Below, piece after piece: positions 24,728-34,000 of a stretch of 64,000 nt of DNA. The DNA is from WHSW01 sp963742205 (lineage in GTDB: Bacteria > Actinomycetota > Thermoleophilia > Solirubrobacterales > 70-9): contig CAVUKZ010000012.1 in NCBI GenBank assembly GCA_963742205.1, positions 372,001-436,000 on the forward strand. The letters run 5' to 3'. Positions within the stretch are counted from its first letter, which is position 1, and every line of letters starts with the position of its first letter. A model generated the notes under the pieces. That model had not been told where the DNA came from. It did no database searches and worked only from the letters and a program-made list of their open reading frames with translations. The position numbers and the translations under genes were made by a program.

Positions 24728-24772
24728 GGATTCTTCCTCACGCGCCCGATTGGCCATCCGTGCGGGGCTTTC

Positions 24773-24832
24773 CGTCAAATCGATCACATTCAATCAAAAT
24801 CGGTGCACAGATCTGGGCGATAGGTGTAGACT
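24773..24832. promoter_or_regulatory. Divergent control region with candidate DeoR operator and -35/-10
   Basis: Read on the minus strand, 24773-24800 gives repeated GATTGA / GATCGA / TTTGA units, an A/T-rich island in GC-rich DNA between the divergent aldolase and SIS genes. On the plus strand TGCACA at 24804-24809 and TAGACT at 24827-24832 are spaced 17 bases and could be the promoter of the SIS operon, with a ribosome site GGGAGG before ATG 24862. The DeoR protein encoded in the operon is the expected ligand; binding is inference. Confidence 0.45.
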
Positions 24833-24861
24833 CGCGGCCGGATGAGCGCGGGAGGTCGCCC

Positions 24862-25763
24862 ATGTCCCTAGTCGCGGACGAGATCCGCGACCAGCCGCGG
24901 GCCTGGTCGCAGGCGATCGCGCTCGGGGCGAGCGCGGCGGGGACGTTGCCGCCCGGGGAGCGGATCGCGATCACGGGCTGCGGCAGCTCCTGGCACGCGG
25001 CCAAGGCGGTGGCCGCGTTGCGCGAGCGCAGCGGCGCGGGCGAGACCGACGCGTTCAGCGCCTCGGAGGCCGTTCTCGACCGCGGCTACGACCGCGTGGT
25101 GGCGATCTCGAGGTCGGGGGCGACGACCGAGATCCTGCGAGCCCTCGAGCAGGTGCGCGCCGGGACGCCGAAGGTCGCGGTGGTCGGCGACGCGACGAGC
25201 CCGGTGGCCGCGGGGTGCGACGAGGTCGTCGATCTGGGCTTCGCCGACGATCGCTCGGTGGTCCAGTCGCGCTTCGTCACCACGGTGGTCTGCTTCGCGC
25301 GGGCGGCGCTCGGTCTGGACGTGGACTCATTGGTGGCCGACGCGGAGACCGCGCTCGCCGCGCCCCGACCCCCCGGGCGCCGAGGGAATCGACCGGGCGG
25401 TGGTCCTGGGTCGCGAGTGGCGGGTTGGCCTCGCCGACGCCGCGGCGCTCACGCTTCGCGAGACCGCGCGCCTCTGGGCCGAGTCGTACCCGTCGATGGA
25501 GTACCGCCACGGCCCGATCGCCACGGCCGGGCCCGGGGGCGCTCGTGTGGCTGCTCGACCAGCCGCCCGACCGACTCGCCGAGCAGATCGCCGCGACCGG
25601 GGCGGCCCTGGTCGAGGCTTCCCTCGACCCGCTCGCCGAGCTGATCCGCATCCAGCGGCTCGCCGTGACGCTCGCCGAGCGTCGGGGTTTGGACCCCGAC
25701 CAGCCGCCGCACCTCGAGCGGGCCGTGGTCCTCGACCTGATCGAGTCCGGAGGGGGCGCGTGA
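24862..25763 (+). CDS. SIS-domain sugar-phosphate isomerase/deaminase, AgaS/GlmS-C-like (two frameshifts)
   Basis: ATG 24862 sits seven bases after GGGAGG. The product has two SIS halves: ITGCGSSWHAAKAV and AISRSGATTEIL in the first, LAESYPSMEYRHGPI-like WAESYPSMEYRHGPIA in the second, then LAEQIAATGAALVE and LERAVVLDLIESGG at the end. One extra base occurs in each of two G/C runs, near 25364 (CCCC) and 25537 (GGGGG); removing them restores about 299 residues. Proteins of this type isomerise or deaminate amino-sugar phosphates; AgaS makes tagatose-6-phosphate from galactosamine-6-phosphate. The kinase and GH114 neighbours favour that reaction here. The stop overlaps the DeoR start. Confidence 0.83.
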
Positions 25764-26512
25764 GACGGGCCGAGCGCCTCGATGGGATCCTCGCCCGCCT
25801 CGCCAGCGACGGCTCGGTCTCGGTCAGCGAGCTGACGACCGACCTCGACGCCTCGCCCGCGACCGTCCGCCGCGACCTCAAGCTCCTCGAGCAGCAGAAG
25901 CTGCTCTCGCGGTCGCACGGCGGCGCGGTCCGCAACGGGCTCCTCTACGAGCTTCCCGTCCGCTACCGGGGTGGGCGCCAGGCCGCCGAGAAGGCGCGGA
26001 TCGCCGACGCCGCGGCGGAGCGGATCGCCGACGCCGAGATCGTCGGCCTCACCGGCGGGACGACGACCACGGAGGTCGCGCGGCGGCTTCGCGGGCGCAA
26101 CCTGACCGTGGTCACCAACGCGATCAACATCGCATCCGAGCTGGTCATCAGCGAGTCGATCCGCCTCGTGGTCACCGGCGGCGTCGCCCGCCCGCAGTCG
26201 TACGAGCTGATCGGCCCGCTTGCCGACCGCACGCTCGAAGGCCTCAACGTCGATGTCGTCCTGCTCGGCGTGGACGGCGTCAACGCCGGCGGGGCGACGA
26301 CCCACGACGAGATCGAGGCCCAGACGGACAGCAAGCTCGTCGAGCGCGCGGCGAGCGTGATCGTGGTCGCCGACTCCTCGAAGATCGGCCGCTCGGCGCT
26401 GTCGCGGATCTGCACGCTCGCCGAGGTCGACCAGCTGATCACCGACGCCGGCGCCCCTGAGGACGAACTCGAGCCCCTGCGCGCCGCCGGGGTCGAGGTG
26501 GTGCAGGTCTGA
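25760..26512 (+). CDS. DeoR-family sugar regulator
   Basis: GTG 25760 overlaps the SIS stop (GTGA). The 250-residue protein has the DeoR HTH (RLDGILARLASDGSVSVSELTTDLDASPATVRRDLKLLEQQKLLSRSHGGA) and the DeoRC sensor (ADAEIVGLTGGTTTTEVARRL, NLTVVTNAINIASEL, GVDGVNAGGATTHDEIEAQTDSKLVERA, VIVVADSSKIGRSAL). DeoR proteins sense phosphorylated sugars and usually repress their operon until the sugar phosphate accumulates. Being inside the amino-sugar operon, it likely represses both this operon and the divergent aldolase through the A/T-rich sites at 24773-24800. Confidence 0.93.
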   Translation: MRRAERLDGILARLASDGSVSVSELTTDLDASPATVRRDLKLLEQQKLLSRSHGGAVRNGLLYELPVRYRGGRQAAEKARIADAAAERIADAEIVGLTGGTTTTEVARRLRGRNLTVVTNAINIASELVISESIRLVVTGGVARPQSYELIGPLADRTLEGLNVDVVLLGVDGVNAGGATTHDEIEAQTDSKLVERAASVIVVADSSKIGRSALSRICTLAEVDQLITDAGAPEDELEPLRAAGVEVVQV

Positions 26513-27489
26513 TGACGACGGCGGGCCCGAGCTTTCTGGCGGTTGCGACCAACCCGGCGATCGACCGCGTCGCGCGCCTCGAGGGGCCGCCGAGCGGGGT
26601 GGTGCGCGCCGCCGAGATGCTCGAAACACCGGGCGGCAAGGCGATTCACACCGCCTGCGTCGCGGCCGAGCTCGGCGCGCGCTCGGCGGTGATCACGACC
26701 GCCGGCGGGCCGAGCGGAGAGCTGCTCCTCGCGCTGCTCGCCGCCGAGCCGATCGGCGTTCACGCCGTGGCGGTCGAGGGGGCGACCCGCGGCACCTACA
26801 CGCTGGTCGGCCCCGACGGCGGGGACTTGACCGAGATCCACGAGCCCGGCGGCGAGCTGACGGCGCCCGAGTGCGACGGTCTCGCCGCGGCGCTCGCCGA
26901 GCTGCCGGGCGAGCCCGCGGTGATCGCGGTCTGCGGCAGCCTGCCCCCCGGGGCGCCGGTGGACCTGCACGCGCGCCTGCTCGCGATCGCGCGCGAGCGC
27001 GGCGCCTTCACGATCCTCGACAGCTCGACCCCGGCGGCGATCGTGGCCGGGCTTGACGCGGGTCCCGACCTCGCGGCCCCGAACCTCGCCGAGGCCTGCG
27101 CGGTGCTCGGCCTCGATCCGGATTCCGCCGCCGGAGTCGACGCTCCGGCGGTCGCGGCGCGGTTGCGCGAGCGCGGGGCCGGGGCCGTCTGGCTCAGCCT
27201 CGGCGCGCGCGGCAGCGTCTTCGCCGACGGCGCGGGCTGCGTGCGCCTGACGGCGCCGGCGCCCGAGCGGGCCGTGAACGCGGTCGGCTGCGGCGACGCC
27301 CTGATCGGCGGCTTCGCCGCGGCGCTGGTCGCGGGGCGCCAGCCGCGCGAGGCGATCGCGCTCGGCGCCGCCGCGGCGACGGACAAGGTCGCGCACCTGC
27401 ACCCCGGGCGCGTCGATCGTGCCGCCGTCGAGGCGCTCGAGCCTCGGGTCGAGCTGACGCCGGTCGCCGACCGGGCGGGGGTGCGATGA
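26512..27489 (+). CDS. PfkB-family hexose-phosphate kinase, LacC/FruK-like
   Basis: A 325-residue sugar-phosphate kinase whose ATG overlaps the DeoR stop by one base. AVATNPAIDRVARLEG and ETPGGKAIHTACVAAELGARS are the LacC/FruK N-terminal signatures (normally TLNPAID and PGGKGxN), and NAVGCGDALIGGFAAAL is the catalytic GxGD box with the aspartate base. LacC and FruK phosphorylate tagatose-6-phosphate or fructose-1-phosphate to a bisphosphate. The SIS enzyme upstream and the divergent aldolase favour tagatose-6-phosphate kinase activity. The change of the conserved Asn in PGGKGxN to His (GGKAIHT) is a deviation worth noting. Confidence 0.88.
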   Translation: MTTAGPSFLAVATNPAIDRVARLEGPPSGVVRAAEMLETPGGKAIHTACVAAELGARSAVITTAGGPSGELLLALLAAEPIGVHAVAVEGATRGTYTLVGPDGGDLTEIHEPGGELTAPECDGLAAALAELPGEPAVIAVCGSLPPGAPVDLHARLLAIARERGAFTILDSSTPAAIVAGLDAGPDLAAPNLAEACAVLGLDPDSAAGVDAPAVAARLRERGAGAVWLSLGARGSVFADGAGCVRLTAPAPERAVNAVGCGDALIGGFAAALVAGRQPREAIALGAAAATDKVAHLHPGRVDRAAVEALEPRVELTPVADRAGVR

Positions 27490-28433
27490 CGCAGCGCAGC
27501 TACGACCTGCTCGTGGCCGGGGAGCTCAACCCCGACGCGATCGTGGCCGGCGACTCAATGGAGCCGGAGTTCGGCCAGGTCGAGCGCCTGGCGGAGCGCG
27601 GAACGCTGACGGTGGGCGCCTCCGGGGCGATCGTCGCCTGCGGGGCGGCTCGCCTCGGGATGCGGACCGCCTACGTCGGGGTGGCGGGCGACGATGGCGC
27701 CGGGCGCTTCATCGTCGGCGAGCTCGACTCGCGCGGGGTCGACGTCGCGCGCTGCCGGCTCGAGCCAGGGCAGGCGACCGGGCTCAGCGTCATCCTCGCG
27801 CGCGGCACCGACCGGGCCATCCTGACGGCGCTCGGGGCGATGTCGAGCCTCACCGGCGCCGACGTCGGCGACGAGGCGCTCGCCGCGACCGCCCATCTGC
27901 ACGTCTCCTCGCCGCACCTGCAGGCCGGCCTGCGCGCCGGGCTCGGCGAGCTCTTCGCTCGGGCCCGTGCGGCGGGCGTGACCACGTCGCTCGATCCGGG
28001 CTGGGACCCCGCCGCCGCGCCGGACGCGCTCGACGACGTGCTCGAGGCGACCGACGTCTTCTTCCCCAACGACGCCGAGGCGTGCCGCCTCACGGGCGCC
28101 GGAGACCCGGAGGGGGCGCTCGGGGCGCTCGCGGCGCGGGTCGAGACCGTGGTCGTGACGCTCGGCGCCGAGGGCGCGATCGCCCGGCGTGGCGCCGAGA
28201 CCACCCGGGCCGCCGCGCCGGCGGTCGCGGCGCTGGACGCGACCGGCGCCGGCGACAACCTCGCCGCCGGCTTCCTCTGCGGCCGCGCGCGCGGGCTGGG
28301 TCTCGCGGAGGCCCTGGCCCTCGGCGTTACCTGCGGCTCGCTCTCGACCAGGGCGCTCGGCGGCGTCGACGCCCAGCCGGACCTCGACGAGGCGCTGGAG
28401 CTCGCCGGCCTCGCGGAGGGAGCGCTGCGATGA
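27486..28433 (+). CDS. PfkB-family sugar kinase, ribokinase-like
   Basis: ATG 27486 overlaps the previous stop (ATGA). The 315-residue protein has the ribokinase layout: LLVAGELNPDAIV at the start, VGASGAIVACGAARLGMRTAYVGVAGDDGAGRFI, FFPNDAEACRLTGAGD, TLGAEGAIARRGAET, and DATGAGDNLAAGFLCG with the catalytic Asp. These enzymes phosphorylate free sugars or nucleosides using ATP. As a second PfkB protein in the operon it could supply the first phosphorylation, turning imported galactosamine or galactose into its 6-phosphate. This is inference; the family alone does not fix the substrate. Confidence 0.88.
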   Translation: MTQRSYDLLVAGELNPDAIVAGDSMEPEFGQVERLAERGTLTVGASGAIVACGAARLGMRTAYVGVAGDDGAGRFIVGELDSRGVDVARCRLEPGQATGLSVILARGTDRAILTALGAMSSLTGADVGDEALAATAHLHVSSPHLQAGLRAGLGELFARARAAGVTTSLDPGWDPAAAPDALDDVLEATDVFFPNDAEACRLTGAGDPEGALGALAARVETVVVTLGAEGAIARRGAETTRAAAPAVAALDATGAGDNLAAGFLCGRARGLGLAEALALGVTCGSLSTRALGGVDAQPDLDEALELAGLAEGALR

Positions 28434-29734
28434 GTGGTCCGCGGATCTGCTTCGTCGGCGCCGGCAGCGTCGAGTTCACGGGGATGCTGATCGCCGACAT
28501 CCTCGCCTACCCGGAGCTGCGCGATGCGCAGATCTCGCTGCACGACATCGACGCCGAGCGGCTCGAGACCGCCGCCGGCGTCGCGCGCGCCACCGCGCAG
28601 CAGCTCGGCGCCGAGCCGGTGATCGAGTCGCACCTCGAGCGGCGCCCCGCGCTTGACGGGGCCGACTACGTGATCAACATGATCCAGGTCGGCGGCCACG
28701 CCGCCACGGTGATCGATCACGAGATCCCGGCCCGCTACGGCCTCCGCCAGACCATCGGCGACACGCTCGGCGTCGGCGGCGTGTTCCGCACCCTGCGGAC
28801 GATCCCCGTGATGCAGGGCATCGCCGCCGACATGGCGGAGCTCTGCCCGGGGGCGTGGCTCCTCAACTACACGAACCCGATGGCGATGCTCTGCTGGGCG
28901 ACCTACGTCGGGACGCCGCAGAAGCGGATCGTCGGCCTGTGCCACTCCGTCCAGAACACCAGCGAGGAGCTCGCGGCGCTGGTCGGCGTGCCCCGCGAGG
29001 AGATCACGTTCCTGGGCGCGGGCGTCAACCACCAGGCGTTCATCCTCCGCCTCGAGCGCGAGGGCGAGGACCTCTACCCGCGCCTCGACGAGGCGATCGA
29101 GCGCGACCCGGAGCTGCGTCGCCGGGTGCGGGTGGAGATGTACCGGCGGCTCGGCTACTTCCCGACCGAGTCGAGCGAGCACTCGGCCGAGTACCTCCCC
29201 TGGCTGATGCACGACGACGAGGCGATCGAGCGCTACCGGCTGTTGGTCGGCGACTACGTCGGGCGCAGCGAGGAGAACCTGGAGGAGTACGAGCGCACGC
29301 GCGAGGCGCTCGCCGCCGGCGAGCGCCTCGAGCTCGAGCCGAGCAACGAGTACGCGCCGCAGATCATCCACTCGATCGAGACCGGGACGCCCCGCGTGAT
29401 CTACGGCAACGTCCGCAACACCGGGCTCATCTCAAACCTTCCCGCCGACGCCTGCGTCGAGGTGCCCTGCCTCGTCGACGGCGTCGGCGTGCAGCCGACC
29501 TGGATCGGTGAGCTGCCGCCGCAGCTGGCGGCGCTCAACCGGACCTTCCTCAACGTCGCCGAGCTCACGGTGCGCGCGGCGCTCGAGGGCAGGCCCGAGT
29601 ACGTCAGACAGGCGGTGATGCTCGATCCAAACGCCGCGGCGACCCTCTCGCTGGACGCGATCTGGGAGCTGTGCGACGAGCTCACCGCCGCCCACGGAGA
29701 TGCCCTGCCCGAGAGCTTGCGGGGGAGCACATGA
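28430..29734 (+). CDS. GH4-family NAD+/metal-dependent alpha-glycosidase
   Basis: ATG 28430 overlaps the kinase stop (ATGA); 434 residues. GH4 enzymes cleave glycosides by transient oxidation with NAD+ and Mn2+. The Rossmann site is FVGAGSVEFTG at about residues 8-18; QVGGH at 86-90, NYTNPMA at 146-152, GLCHSVQ with metal ligand Cys171, and GVNHQAF with His201 are the GH4 metal and substrate signatures. The cysteine-type metal site and overall sequence resemble alpha-galactosidases (MelA, AglA). The absence of a signal peptide means it acts on imported oligosaccharide. Next to a GH114 polygalactosaminidase, the natural substrate may be alpha-linked galactosamine or galactose oligomers. Confidence 0.92.
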   Translation: MSGPRICFVGAGSVEFTGMLIADILAYPELRDAQISLHDIDAERLETAAGVARATAQQLGAEPVIESHLERRPALDGADYVINMIQVGGHAATVIDHEIPARYGLRQTIGDTLGVGGVFRTLRTIPVMQGIAADMAELCPGAWLLNYTNPMAMLCWATYVGTPQKRIVGLCHSVQNTSEELAALVGVPREEITFLGAGVNHQAFILRLEREGEDLYPRLDEAIERDPELRRRVRVEMYRRLGYFPTESSEHSAEYLPWLMHDDEAIERYRLLVGDYVGRSEENLEEYERTREALAAGERLELEPSNEYAPQIIHSIETGTPRVIYGNVRNTGLISNLPADACVEVPCLVDGVGVQPTWIGELPPQLAALNRTFLNVAELTVRAALEGRPEYVRQAVMLDPNAAATLSLDAIWELCDELTAAHGDALPESLRGST

Positions 29735-29750
29735 ACACAAGGAGAGGAAC

Positions 29751-31070
29751 GTGTCGAAACTGACGAGAGCGTTCGCGGCGCTGCTGGCGCTGGCGACCTC
29801 GATCTCGCTCGCCGCCTGCGGAGGCAGCGACGACTCGAGCAGCGACAGACTCGTCCGCGAGCAGCGGCGAGCCGGTGGAGATCGAGTTCTGGCACGGCCA
29901 GACGCAGGGGGTCGCGGACCTGCTGCAGGAGATGATCGACGAGTTCAACCGCACGCACCCCGACGTGATCGTCTCGAAGGACTCCGGCGGGGTGAACTCC
30001 GACCGCATGCTGCAGAAGGTGACCGCCGGGCTGCAGGCCGACAACTACCCCGACATCGCCTACATCTACGGCTCCGACCTCGCCAACCTGGCCCAGGGCG
30101 ACCAGCTGGTCGACCTGCAGGACGCGATCGACTCGGGCGAGATCAACTGGGACCGGTTCGTCGATGCGGGCAAGGAGGCGGTGACGGTGGACGACCAGCC
30201 GCGGGCGATCCCGGCCTTCATCGACAACCTCGCGGTCGTCTACAACAAGAAGATCTTCGACGACGCCGGCGTCCCGTATCCGAAGGACGACTGGACGTGG
30301 GACGACTTCGTGCAGACGGCGGCGGAGCTGAACGACCCCGACGCGGGGATCGCGGGCTTCGGCTGGCCCGGCACCGGGGACGAGGACACGACCTGGCGCA
30401 TCTGGCCACTGATCTGGCAGCAGGGCGGTGACATCGTCTCCGAGGACGGCACCAGCGTCGGCTTCGACGGCGCCTCGGGCGAGGCGGCGCTCGACGTCGT
30501 CGCCCAGGCGGCCGACGACGGCTCCGTCTACATCGACTCCACCGCCGGCTCGGAGCGCATGCAGCAGCTCTTCGCCAGCGGCAAGATGGCGATGAACGTC
30601 GCCGGGCCCTACACGCTGCCCGGAGTACGTCGACGCGAAGCGTCGACTACGGCGTCGCGTCGATGCCCTCGTTCGGCGACGAGCACACGACGATCGCCGG
30701 CCCCGACACCTGGGCGATCCTCGACAACGGCGAGGACCGGGTGCAGGCGGCGCTCGAGTTCATGGACTGGTTCTCAGAGCCGGAGCAGCAGCTGCGCTGG
30801 ATCAGCGAGGCCGGCAGCCTGCCGCTGACCAACGACGTCCAGGACGCCAATGGCTACTCGGACTACCAGACGAGCCTGCCGGGGCTCGAGAAGTTCATCG
30901 AGAACACGAACCTCGCGCGCACGAGGGCCACGATCCCCGAGTACCCGCAGATCTCCCAGGCGATGGGCAAGGCGGTCGCCTCGGTGCTCTACGGCGAGGC
31001 CGAGCCGAGCGAGGCGCTCAGCGAGGCCGTGGACACGGCCAACCAGGAGCTCAGCGTCCCGGGTGGCTGA
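29751..31070 (+). CDS. ABC importer sugar-binding lipoprotein (frameshifted)
   Basis: GTG 29751 follows GGAGAGGAAC. TRAFAALLALATSISLAACGGSDD is a lipoprotein signal with lipobox LAAC. After a base slip near 29844 the frame reads EPVEIEFWHGQTQGVADLLQEMIDEFNRTHPDV, FIDNLAVVYNKKIFDDAGV and DDWTWDDFVQTAAELN, typical of extracellular solute-binding family 1 proteins. Two more slips lie at 30622-30648, beside the perfect hairpin GTCGACGC-gaa-GCGTCGAC (30629-30647), and the end resumes at VASMPSFGDEHTTIAGPDTWAI. The repaired length, about 435 residues, is normal. It should capture the oligosaccharide for the two permeases that follow. Confidence 0.87.
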
Positions 31071-31993
31071 TGCACGGATGGATGAGCGCGGAGCCGACCG
31101 CACCGAAGAGGACGTTCGCCCAGCGGGTCCTGGGGGAGAACCCCACCGCCTGGGCGTTCGTCCTCCCGGCGGTCGTGATCATCGTCGGGCTCTCGATCGT
31201 GCCGATCGGCTGGTCGCTGATCCTCTCGTTCAACGCCGCCGACCTGATCTCGTCGTCGCAGTGGGTCGGCCTGTCGAACTACGACGCGTTGCTCAAGGAC
31301 CCGGCGCTCAAGGACGCGATCCTCCACACGATCGTCTACACGGCTCTGTTCGTCCCGATCACCACCGGTCTCGGCCTATTCCTGGCGATGGCGCTCAACC
31401 GGAGGATCCGGCTGATCGGCTTCTACCGGACCGCGTTCCTGGCCCCGTTCATCGCCTCGGTGGCCGCCCAGGGCGTGCTGTTCTCGTTCATCTTCGACGA
31501 GCGGTTCGGGGTCGCGAACGCGGTGCTCGACGCGTTCGGCCTGCCGCGGCAGGGGTTCCTCGGCGATCCCGACCAGGCGCTGTACGTGATCGTGCTGATC
31601 GGGATCTGGGGCGGGATCGGGTTCCCGCTCGTCATCTATCTGGCCGCCCTGCAGGACGTCCCGCGGGAGCTGATCGACGCGGCCTCCGTGGACGGCGCCC
31701 GCCGGTGGGCGACGCTCTGGCACGTGATCCTCCCGCAGCTGTTGCCGGTGACGATCTTCCTCGTCGTCTGGCAGACGCTGCTGTCGCTGCAGCTCTTCGA
31801 CCTCGTCTACGCGACCACGCGCGGCGGGCCGTTAGACGCCACGGTGGTGATCGTCTACTACGTCTACAACCAGGCGTTCGAGCTCTTCCACGCCGGCTAC
31901 GCGGCCGCTGTGGCCTACATCGTCGCGGTGTTCCTGATCCTGCTCGTCGGCGCGCAGCTGATCTACAACCGGGTCCGGGCGAGGCACGCATGA
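31070..31993 (+). CDS. ABC sugar permease, MalF/UgpA-type
   Basis: ATG 31070 overlaps the binding-protein stop by one base. The 307-residue protein has six membrane helices, beginning WAFVLPAVVIIVGLSIVPIGWSLILSF and the family motif VGLSNYDALLKDP. The coupling EAA-like loop is ELIDAASVDGARRWATLWHVILPQL with the conserved glycine. It pairs with the next permease to form the channel of a CUT1 sugar importer. The following gene overlaps its stop (ATGA), indicating one transcript. Confidence 0.94.
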   Translation: MHGWMSAEPTAPKRTFAQRVLGENPTAWAFVLPAVVIIVGLSIVPIGWSLILSFNAADLISSSQWVGLSNYDALLKDPALKDAILHTIVYTALFVPITTGLGLFLAMALNRRIRLIGFYRTAFLAPFIASVAAQGVLFSFIFDERFGVANAVLDAFGLPRQGFLGDPDQALYVIVLIGIWGGIGFPLVIYLAALQDVPRELIDAASVDGARRWATLWHVILPQLLPVTIFLVVWQTLLSLQLFDLVYATTRGGPLDATVVIVYYVYNQAFELFHAGYAAAVAYIVAVFLILLVGAQLIYNRVRARHA

Positions 31994-32811
31994 GGGCGCG
32001 GCTGCCGTTCAGCCCCTGGCACCTGGTCCTGTTCCCGACGGCGGTTTTCTTCGCCCTGCCGCTCATCTGGATGATCCTGAGCTCGTTCATGTCGAACGCC
32101 CAGATCAACCAGTTCCCGCCGACGATCATCCCCGACTCGCTGCACCTCGACGGCTGGAACACCGTGCTGGGCGACTCCAACTTCCCCCGCTGGTTCATGA
32201 ACTCGACGATCGTCGCCGCCGTGACGGTGGTCTCGAACCTGGCGTTCTGCTCCCTCGCCGGCTACGCCTTCGCCCGCATGCGCTTCCGCGGCTCGACCCT
32301 GATGTTCCTGCTGATCCTGCTGACCCTGATCATCCCGTTCCAGATCACGATGATCCCCACGTTCATCGTCATGGACAAGCTCGGGATCGTCGACACGCTT
32401 TCGGCGCTGATCGTCCCCTCCCTGGTGTTGCCGCTCGGGGTCTTCTTGATGCGCCAGTTCTTCGTCAACCTGCCCCGGGAGGTCGAGGAGGCGGCGCGGA
32501 TCGACGGCTGCTCGCGCTTCGGCGTCCTCTGGCACGTCGCCCTGCCGTTGGCGAAGCCGGCGCTGGCGACGCTCGCGGCGCTCACCTTCCTGCTGATGTG
32601 GAACGACCTGCTGTGGCCCCTGATCGCGATCAACTCCGACGAGACCATGACGCTGCCGCTTGGCCTGACGACGTTCCAGGGCCAGCACACCCAGGACTTC
32701 GGCGCGGTCATGGCCGGCAACGTGATCACCGTGATTCCGGTCCTGCTCGCGTTCCTGTTCGCGCAGCGCTCGTTCATCGCCTCCCTGACCTCCAGCGCGG
32801 TGAAGGGCTAG
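31990..32811 (+). CDS. ABC sugar permease, MalG/UgpE-type
   Basis: 273 residues with six membrane helices; ATG 31990 overlaps the first permease stop. The N-terminal helix LVLFPTAVFFALPLIWMILSSF, the loop RWFMNSTIVAAVTVVSNLAFCSLAGYAFARMRFRG and the EAA loop EVEEAARIDGCSRFGVLWHVALPLAKPALATLA are classic MalG/UgpE-type signatures. The last helices include NVITVIPVLLAFLFAQRSFIASLT. It forms the second half of the CUT1 translocation channel. The ATPase gene starts five bases after the stop. Confidence 0.95.
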   Translation: MRARLPFSPWHLVLFPTAVFFALPLIWMILSSFMSNAQINQFPPTIIPDSLHLDGWNTVLGDSNFPRWFMNSTIVAAVTVVSNLAFCSLAGYAFARMRFRGSTLMFLLILLTLIIPFQITMIPTFIVMDKLGIVDTLSALIVPSLVLPLGVFLMRQFFVNLPREVEEAARIDGCSRFGVLWHVALPLAKPALATLAALTFLLMWNDLLWPLIAINSDETMTLPLGLTTFQGQHTQDFGAVMAGNVITVIPVLLAFLFAQRSFIASLTSSAVKG

Positions 32812-32816
32812 GCGGG

Positions 32817-34000
32817 ATGCCCGGGATCACGCTCGAGCGGGTCACCAAGGTCTACGGCGGCGACGTGCTGGCGGTCGACGATGTCTCGCTCGAGGTGGCC
32901 GACGGGCGAGTTCATGGTCCTGGTCGGCCCCTCGGGGTGCGGTAAGTCGACGCTGCTGCGGATGATTGCCGGCCTTGAGCGGGTCACCAAGGGGCGGGTG
33001 TGGATCGGCGACGACGACGTGACCACGCTCGACCCGCCCGACCGCGATCTGGCGATGGTCTTCCAGAGCTACGCGCTGTACCCCCACAAGACGGTCCGCG
33101 AGAACCTCGCCTTCGGGCTGCGGCGTCGCAAGGTGCCCAAGCCGGAGATCACCGAGCGCGTCGACCGGATGGCGGCGATGCTCGGCCTCGGCGAGCTGAT
33201 GGAGCGCAAGCCCGCAGCGCTCTCCGGCGGCCAGCGCCAGCGGGTGGCGATGGGGCGCGCGCTGGTGCGCGAGCCGCGCGCGTTCCTCATGGACGAGCCG
33301 CTCTCGAACCTCGATGCCAAGCTGCGGACGTCGATGCGCGGCGAGCTCGCGCGCCTGCACGAGCGCCTGCCGACGACGACCGTGTACGTCACCCACGACC
33401 AGGTCGAGGCGATGACCCTCGGCACCCGGGTGGCGGTGCTGCGCGACGGGGTGATCCAGCAGTGCGATGCGCCGCAGCGCCTCTTCGACGCGCCGGCGAA
33501 CCTGTTCGTCGGCGCCTTCATCGGTTCGCCGGCGATGAACCTCGTCGAGGCGCGGCTGTCGGGCGAGACGGTCGCGTTCGGGGCCACCGAGTTGCGCCTT
33601 CCGGGCGCCGCGGGCGAGCGCGACGTGGTGCTCGGGCTGCGGCCGACCAGCTTCGTCGTCGCCGACCCCACCGTCGACCCGAGCTGGGCGCGGCTGCGGG
33701 TACGGCTCGACGTCGTCGAGGAGCTGGGCTCGGAGTGCAACCTGCTGTTCACGGTCGACGCACCGCCCGGTCGCGACCGAGGACGTCAAGGCGGCGATCG
33801 GCGGCGAGAGCGGCGCCGACGAGGGCCGGCTGCTCGCCGACGACCAGCGCGCGCGCTTCACGGCCCGGATCCAGGGCCGCCCGCCGGCGCAGGCGAGGGG
33901 CGAGGTCGAGCTCGCGATCGACCCGTCGCAGCTGCACCTGTTCGACCGCGACACCGGCCACGCGCTAGAACTTCAGCGAGACGTGGTGAAGGCGGCATGA
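32817..34000 (+). CDS. ABC sugar importer ATPase, MsmK/UgpC-type (two frameshifts)
   Basis: ATG 32817 starts ITLERVTKVYGGDVLAVDDVSLEVADG. One extra G near 32905 shifts the frame, which then holds Walker A GPSGCGKST, FQSYALYPHKTVRENLAFGL, the ABC signature LSGGQRQRVAMGRAL and Walker B MDEPLSNLDAKLR, plus the switch histidine YVTHDQVEAMTL. An extra C near 33773 shifts again, and the MOP-like C-terminal domain ends with PSQLHLFDRDTGHAL and stops at 33998-34000. The repaired length, about 393 residues, fits MalK/UgpC-type ATPases. It energises the importer encoded just upstream. The next gene starts inside its stop (ATGA). Confidence 0.9.

Noticed and set aside
28082..28429. N-terminal extension of the GH4 frame
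   Set aside because: The extension overlaps the kinase gene and is Arg/Pro-rich shadow sequence; the GH4 Rossmann motif begins right after ATG 28430.
30629..30647. Hairpin GTCGACGC-gaa-GCGTCGAC as a terminator inside the binding-protein gene
   Set aside because: It lies in coding sequence between conserved blocks; its relevance is probably that it provoked the base slips on either side.
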